Positions 14,568 to 17,575 of a stretch of DNA of 17,575 nucleotides are shown in pieces; position 1 is the stretch's first letter, and each line of letters opens with the position of its first letter. Made by a program: the position numbers and the translations under genes. The notes below the pieces were generated by a model that was not told where the DNA came from, ran no database searches, and saw only the letters and a list, made by a program, of their open reading frames with translations. Source of the DNA: an uncultured Clostridia bacterium (GTDB taxonomy: Bacteria > Bacillota > Clostridia > Oscillospirales > Ruminococcaceae); NCBI GenBank assembly GCA_947629275.1, contig CANRDG010000022.1, forward strand, positions 1-17,575. The letters are read 5' to 3'.

Positions 14568-14621
14568 ACACCTCCAAGGTCTATTATTTCCGCATGAACG
14601 GAATAAATACCTCGGAGGTGT
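14568..14621 (-). promoter_or_regulatory. Long inverted repeat hiding the DUF421 ribosome binding site, also terminator-like after ileS
   Basis: The spacer between ileS and the DUF421 gene is a near-continuous inverted repeat. On the minus strand, ACACCTCC (14621-14614) pairs exactly with GGAGGTGT (14575-14568). Inward of this, after a mismatch, ACCT/AGGT pairs follow, then an AT-rich imperfect stretch, and CGG/CCG closes a six-base loop at 14593-14598. The paired GGAGG is the ribosome binding site of the DUF421 gene. ATTATTTTT follows the stem, so it could also act as an intrinsic terminator for ileS. Both readings are inference from pairing alone. Confidence 0.7.
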
Positions 14622-14643
14622 TAATATTGTTGTTATTACAAAA

Positions 14644-17575
14644 TTACATTTTCTCTACGCCAAGTTCGACCTTTTCGCCGTTTATATCCCAAGACTTTGA
14701 AAAGCCCTTGACTTCGCCGAATTTAAAGTTGTCGCAAAGAACGTCGTGACCTATAGCCGCTTCGTTGCGCTTTATAATGCCCTCTATCTTTTCGTTTCCG
14801 CTGCAATATACGGTTATGTGATCCATAACGTTGAAATCAGCCTCTTTGCGCATCTGTTGTACTTTGCTTATTACCTCGCGCACAAAGCCTTCTTCAATAA
14901 GTTCGGGAGTAAGACAGGTGTCGAGCGCAACGGTCGTATCCTGCTCTGAAACGGTGAAGAAACCGTCTTTTTGTATTATCTCAATGAGCAGATCGTCTTT
15001 TTCAAGCTTTATGTCTCCCGTCGAGATATTAAGCGTAACAAAGCCCGTTTCGTCAAGTTCTTTCTTAGCCGCCGAGCCGTCTATGCCGGCGAGCGCGTTT
15101 CTTATCTCGCCTATCTGCTTGCCGTATTTAGGACCCAGTGTTTTGAGCTGCGGCTTGAAAGAGAACGTCATAAAGTCAGAGACATCATCGCAGAATATAA
15201 CCTCTTTTAGGTTCAGCTCATCGCGCACTATCTCAGTGAAGAACTCGTCCAGCTTTGCAGGGGCTTTTACATACATCTTCGCTACCGGCTGACGGTTCTT
15301 GATGTTAGAGCCGTTTCTTGCCGCTCTGCCAAGCACAACTATCTTCAAAAGTTCTTCCATGGTGTCTTCAAGCTGCGTGTCTATCTGCGCTTCGTTTACC
15401 TCGGGAAAAGAGCAAAGGTGAACGCTTATCGGCGCATTTTTGTCTACCGAGCATACAAGATTGCGGTAGATGTCGTCAGCCATGAAAGGTATCATCGGAG
15501 CGGCAGCCTTTGCAACTGTAACAAGCGCCGTGTACAATGTCATGTATGCGTTTATCTTGTCTTGTGAAAGCTCCTGCGCCCAGAATCTCTCACGGCAGCG
15601 GCGAACATACCAGTTTGACATCTCGTCTACAAAGTTGTCAAGAGCCTTTGCCGCCTCGGGTATGCGGTAGTTAGCAAGGTTGTCATCTACCGCCTTTACC
15701 ATAGAATTCATCTTAGAAAGAAGCCACTTGTCAATTACCGCCAAAGAACCAAAGTCAAGTGTGTGCTTCGTGGGGTCGAACTGATCTATTTCAGCATACA
15801 GCACATAGAACGCATATGTGTTCCACAGCGTACCCATGAACTTGCGCTGACCCTCTATAACTACCTTGTCGTGGAAACGGTTAGGCAGCCACGGAGCTGA
15901 GTTCGTGTAGAAGTACCAGCGTATAGCATCAGCGCCAAATTTTTGCAGCGCGTCAAACGGGTCAACGGCGTTGCCCTTTGATTTTGACATCTTCTGACCG
16001 TTCTCGTCCTGTACAAGTCCAAGAACTATAACATTCTTGTACGGCGCTTTGTCAAACAGCAAAGTCGATATAGCCAGCAGCGAATAGAACCAACCTCTTG
16101 TCTGGTCTACAGCCTCAGAAATGAAATCGGCAGGGAACTGCTGCTCGAATTTTTCTTTGTTTTCAAACGGATAGTGGTGCTGCGCGAACGGCATCGAGCC
16201 TGAGTCGAACCAGCAGTCTATAACTTCGGGAACGCGCTTCATCTGCTTGCCGCACTTTTCGCACTTTATAGTTACCGCATCGATGTACGGTCTGTGCAGC
16301 TCTATATCGTCAGGGCAGTTGTCGCTCATCGATTTCAATTCTTCAATAGAGCCGATAGAATGCTTGTGTCCGCATTCACATTCCCATATGTTCAGCGGCG
16401 TACCCCAGTATCTGTTTCTTGAAAGACCCCAGTCCTGTACATTTTTCAGCCAGTCACCGAATCTTCCCGTGCCAATGCTCTCGGGATACCAGTTTATCGT
16501 ATTGTTATTCGCAATGAGCCTGTCGCGTACCTCAGTCATTTTAATAAACCATGTGTCGCGCGCATAATATATCAAGGGCGAACCGCATCTCCAGCAGTGG
16601 GGATATTCGTGCTCAAATTTCGGCGCATCAAAAAGCTTGCCCTCTTTGTCAAGGTCTTTCAGGATCTCTAAGTCCGCATCTTTTACGAACATTCCCGCAT
16701 AGGCGGTTTCTTTTGTCATTTCGCCCTTGTCGTCAACGAACTGTACAAACGGCAGATCGTATTTTCTGCCGACCTTTGCATCGTCCTCACCGAAAGCAGG
16801 CGCAATGTGTACTATACCGGTACCGTCGCTCATAGTTACGTAACTGTCACAGGTAACGTAATGACCCTTTTTATGCTGCTTTGCGGCACATTCACCCGTG
16901 CAGCTGAACAGCGGCTCATACTCTTTGTATTCAAGATCTCCGCCCTTGTATTTTTCTATTATCTCATACGCAGTCTTGCCTTCTTCTGAAAGCTTTCCAA
17001 GTACGCTGTCCAAAAGCGCGGTAGCCATAATGTATGTGTAGCCGTCAGCGGCTTTTACCTTGCAGTATTCCTCATCGGGGTTTACGCAAAGCGCAACGTT
17101 TGAAGGCAGCGTCCAAGGCGTTGTCGTCCATGCAAGAAAATACGCATCTTCGCCGACTATCTTAAATCTTACAACGGCCGAACGCTCTTTTACGGTCTTG
17201 TAGCCCTGCGCTACCTCGTGAGAAGAAAGCGGTGTTCCGCATCTCGGGCAGTAAGGAACTATCTTAAAGCCCTTGTACAAAAGACCCTTGTCCCATATCT
17301 GCTTTAATGCCCACCATTCCGACTCTATAAAGTCATTGTGATAGGTAACATACGGGTCGTCCATATCCGCCCAGAAGCCTACAGTACCCGAGAAGTCCTC
17401 CCACATACCCTTGTACTTCCAAACGCTTTCCTTGCACTTTTTGATAAACGGCTCAAGACCGTATTCTTCTATCTGCTCCTTGCCGTCAAGCCCGAGCATC
17501 TTTTCAACTTCCAGCTCTACAGGCAGGCCGTGTGTGTCCCAACCTGCCTTGCGCGGCACCATATAGCCTTTCATG
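14644..17575 (-). CDS. ileS: Isoleucyl-tRNA synthetase, type 2, 5' end outside the window
   Basis: The minus-strand frame is open from the window edge to a TAA at 14644-14646, giving about 976 residues of an isoleucyl-tRNA synthetase that charges tRNA-Ile. The visible part begins KGYMVPRKAGWDTHGLPVELE, which normally follows the HIGH motif by about 30 residues, so some 50-70 N-terminal residues including HIGH are missing. The editing domain (AWTTTPWTLPSNVALCV), a Cys-rich zinc region (CECGHKH, CEKCGKQ), NRYWGTPLNIW and the KMSKS loop (GQKMSKSKGNAVDPF, near visible residue 528) are present. The GWDTHGLPVE and NRYWGTP wording and the lack of the C-terminal CPRCW zinc finger place it in type 2 (eukaryote-like) IleRS, the group known for natural mupirocin tolerance. 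Any T-box leader would lie upstream, outside the window. Confidence 0.96.
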   Translation of the reverse strand, partial: MKGYMVPRKAGWDTHGLPVELEVEKMLGLDGKEQIEEYGLEPFIKKCKESVWKYKGMWEDFSGTVGFWADMDDPYVTYHNDFIESEWWALKQIWDKGLLYKGFKIVPYCPRCGTPLSSHEVAQGYKTVKERSAVVRFKIVGEDAYFLAWTTTPWTLPSNVALCVNPDEEYCKVKAADGYTYIMATALLDSVLGKLSEEGKTAYEIIEKYKGGDLEYKEYEPLFSCTGECAAKQHKKGHYVTCDSYVTMSDGTGIVHIAPAFGEDDAKVGRKYDLPFVQFVDDKGEMTKETAYAGMFVKDADLEILKDLDKEGKLFDAPKFEHEYPHCWRCGSPLIYYARDTWFIKMTEVRDRLIANNNTINWYPESIGTGRFGDWLKNVQDWGLSRNRYWGTPLNIWECECGHKHSIGSIEELKSMSDNCPDDIELHRPYIDAVTIKCEKCGKQMKRVPEVIDCWFDSGSMPFAQHHYPFENKEKFEQQFPADFISEAVDQTRGWFYSLLAISTLLFDKAPYKNVIVLGLVQDENGQKMSKSKGNAVDPFDALQKFGADAIRWYFYTNSAPWLPNRFHDKVVIEGQRKFMGTLWNTYAFYVLYAEIDQFDPTKHTLDFGSLAVIDKWLLSKMNSMVKAVDDNLANYRIPEAAKALDNFVDEMSNWYVRRCRERFWAQELSQDKINAYMTLYTALVTVAKAAAPMIPFMADDIYRNLVCSVDKNAPISVHLCSFPEVNEAQIDTQLEDTMEELLKIVVLGRAARNGSNIKNRQPVAKMYVKAPAKLDEFFTEIVRDELNLKEVIFCDDVSDFMTFSFKPQLKTLGPKYGKQIGEIRNALAGIDGSAAKKELDETGFVTLNISTGDIKLEKDDLLIEIIQKDGFFTVSEQDTTVALDTCLTPELIEEGFVREVISKVQQMRKEADFNVMDHITVYCSGNEKIEGIIKRNEAAIGHDVLCDNFKFGEVKGFSKSWDINGEKVELGVEKM

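Noticed and set aside
14585..14600. Three-codon minus-strand reading frame (ATG CGG AAA TAA) in the hairpin loop before the DUF421 gene
   Set aside because: It is too short to support as a leader peptide, and its upstream AGGT-type sequence is explained by the stem pairing.
1..17575. Mobile elements, CRISPR arrays, tRNA or rRNA genes, defence or toxin-antitoxin systems
   Set aside because: No transposase, integrase, terminal or direct repeats, spaced repeats, cloverleaf or rRNA-like stretch was seen. Codon usage and base composition look uniform, and every gene fits a known chromosomal family.

Overview
The window reads as ordinary chromosomal core DNA from a low-to-mid GC Gram-positive anaerobe, most likely class Clostridia and perhaps a Ruminococcus-like Oscillospiraceae member. 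The evidence is gene order (rbgA-rnhB-yraN, tig-clpP-clpX, mltG next to a U32 protein), strong GGAGG ribosome binding sites, sigma-A type promoters, occasional TTG starts, and small clostridial families (a DUF1540 Cys-rich protein, DUF2156, a clostridial thymidylate-kinase-like protein). The species cannot be fixed from the sequence alone.

Layout. Positions 1-2752 (+) hold the end of rbgA (ribosome assembly GTPase), rnhB (RNase HII), yraN and thrC (threonine synthase), closed by a hairpin that also serves a convergent 54-codon DUF1540 gene on the minus strand (2795-2959). A divergent spacer with two perfect inverted repeats leads to a metallophosphoesterase gene (3128-3859). Then comes the protein quality-control cluster tig-clpP-clpX (3936-7195), preceded by a clear extended -10 promoter and ended by a strong bidirectional terminator. 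metA (minus, 7237-8166) enters the same terminator from the other side. metA carries Glu111, which in this family marks acetyl-CoA use.

Positions 8253-13863 look like one transcription unit. A near-consensus promoter (TTGACT-17-TATAAT) is followed by six + strand genes with gaps of 1-22 bases, ending in a hairpin. They encode a thymidylate-kinase-like protein, a DUF2156 protein, a DJ-1/PfpI protein, 5-formyltetrahydrofolate cyclo-ligase, the peptidoglycan endolytic transglycosylase MltG with a long acidic cytoplasmic tail, and a U32 (TrhP-like) iron-sulfur protein probably acting in tRNA modification.

On the minus strand at the right end lie ileS (5' end outside the window) and, 83 bases downstream of it, a DUF421/YetF membrane protein. 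The spacer between them is almost entirely a long imperfect inverted repeat that pairs with and hides the DUF421 ribosome binding site.

I see no mobile element, CRISPR array, tRNA, rRNA or defence system, and nothing I would call a new multi-gene system. The most useful observations are the overlooked DUF1540 gene, the RBS-hiding hairpin before the DUF421 gene, the altered DRY motif in the thymidylate-kinase-like protein, and the palindromes in the divergent spacer at 2960-3127.
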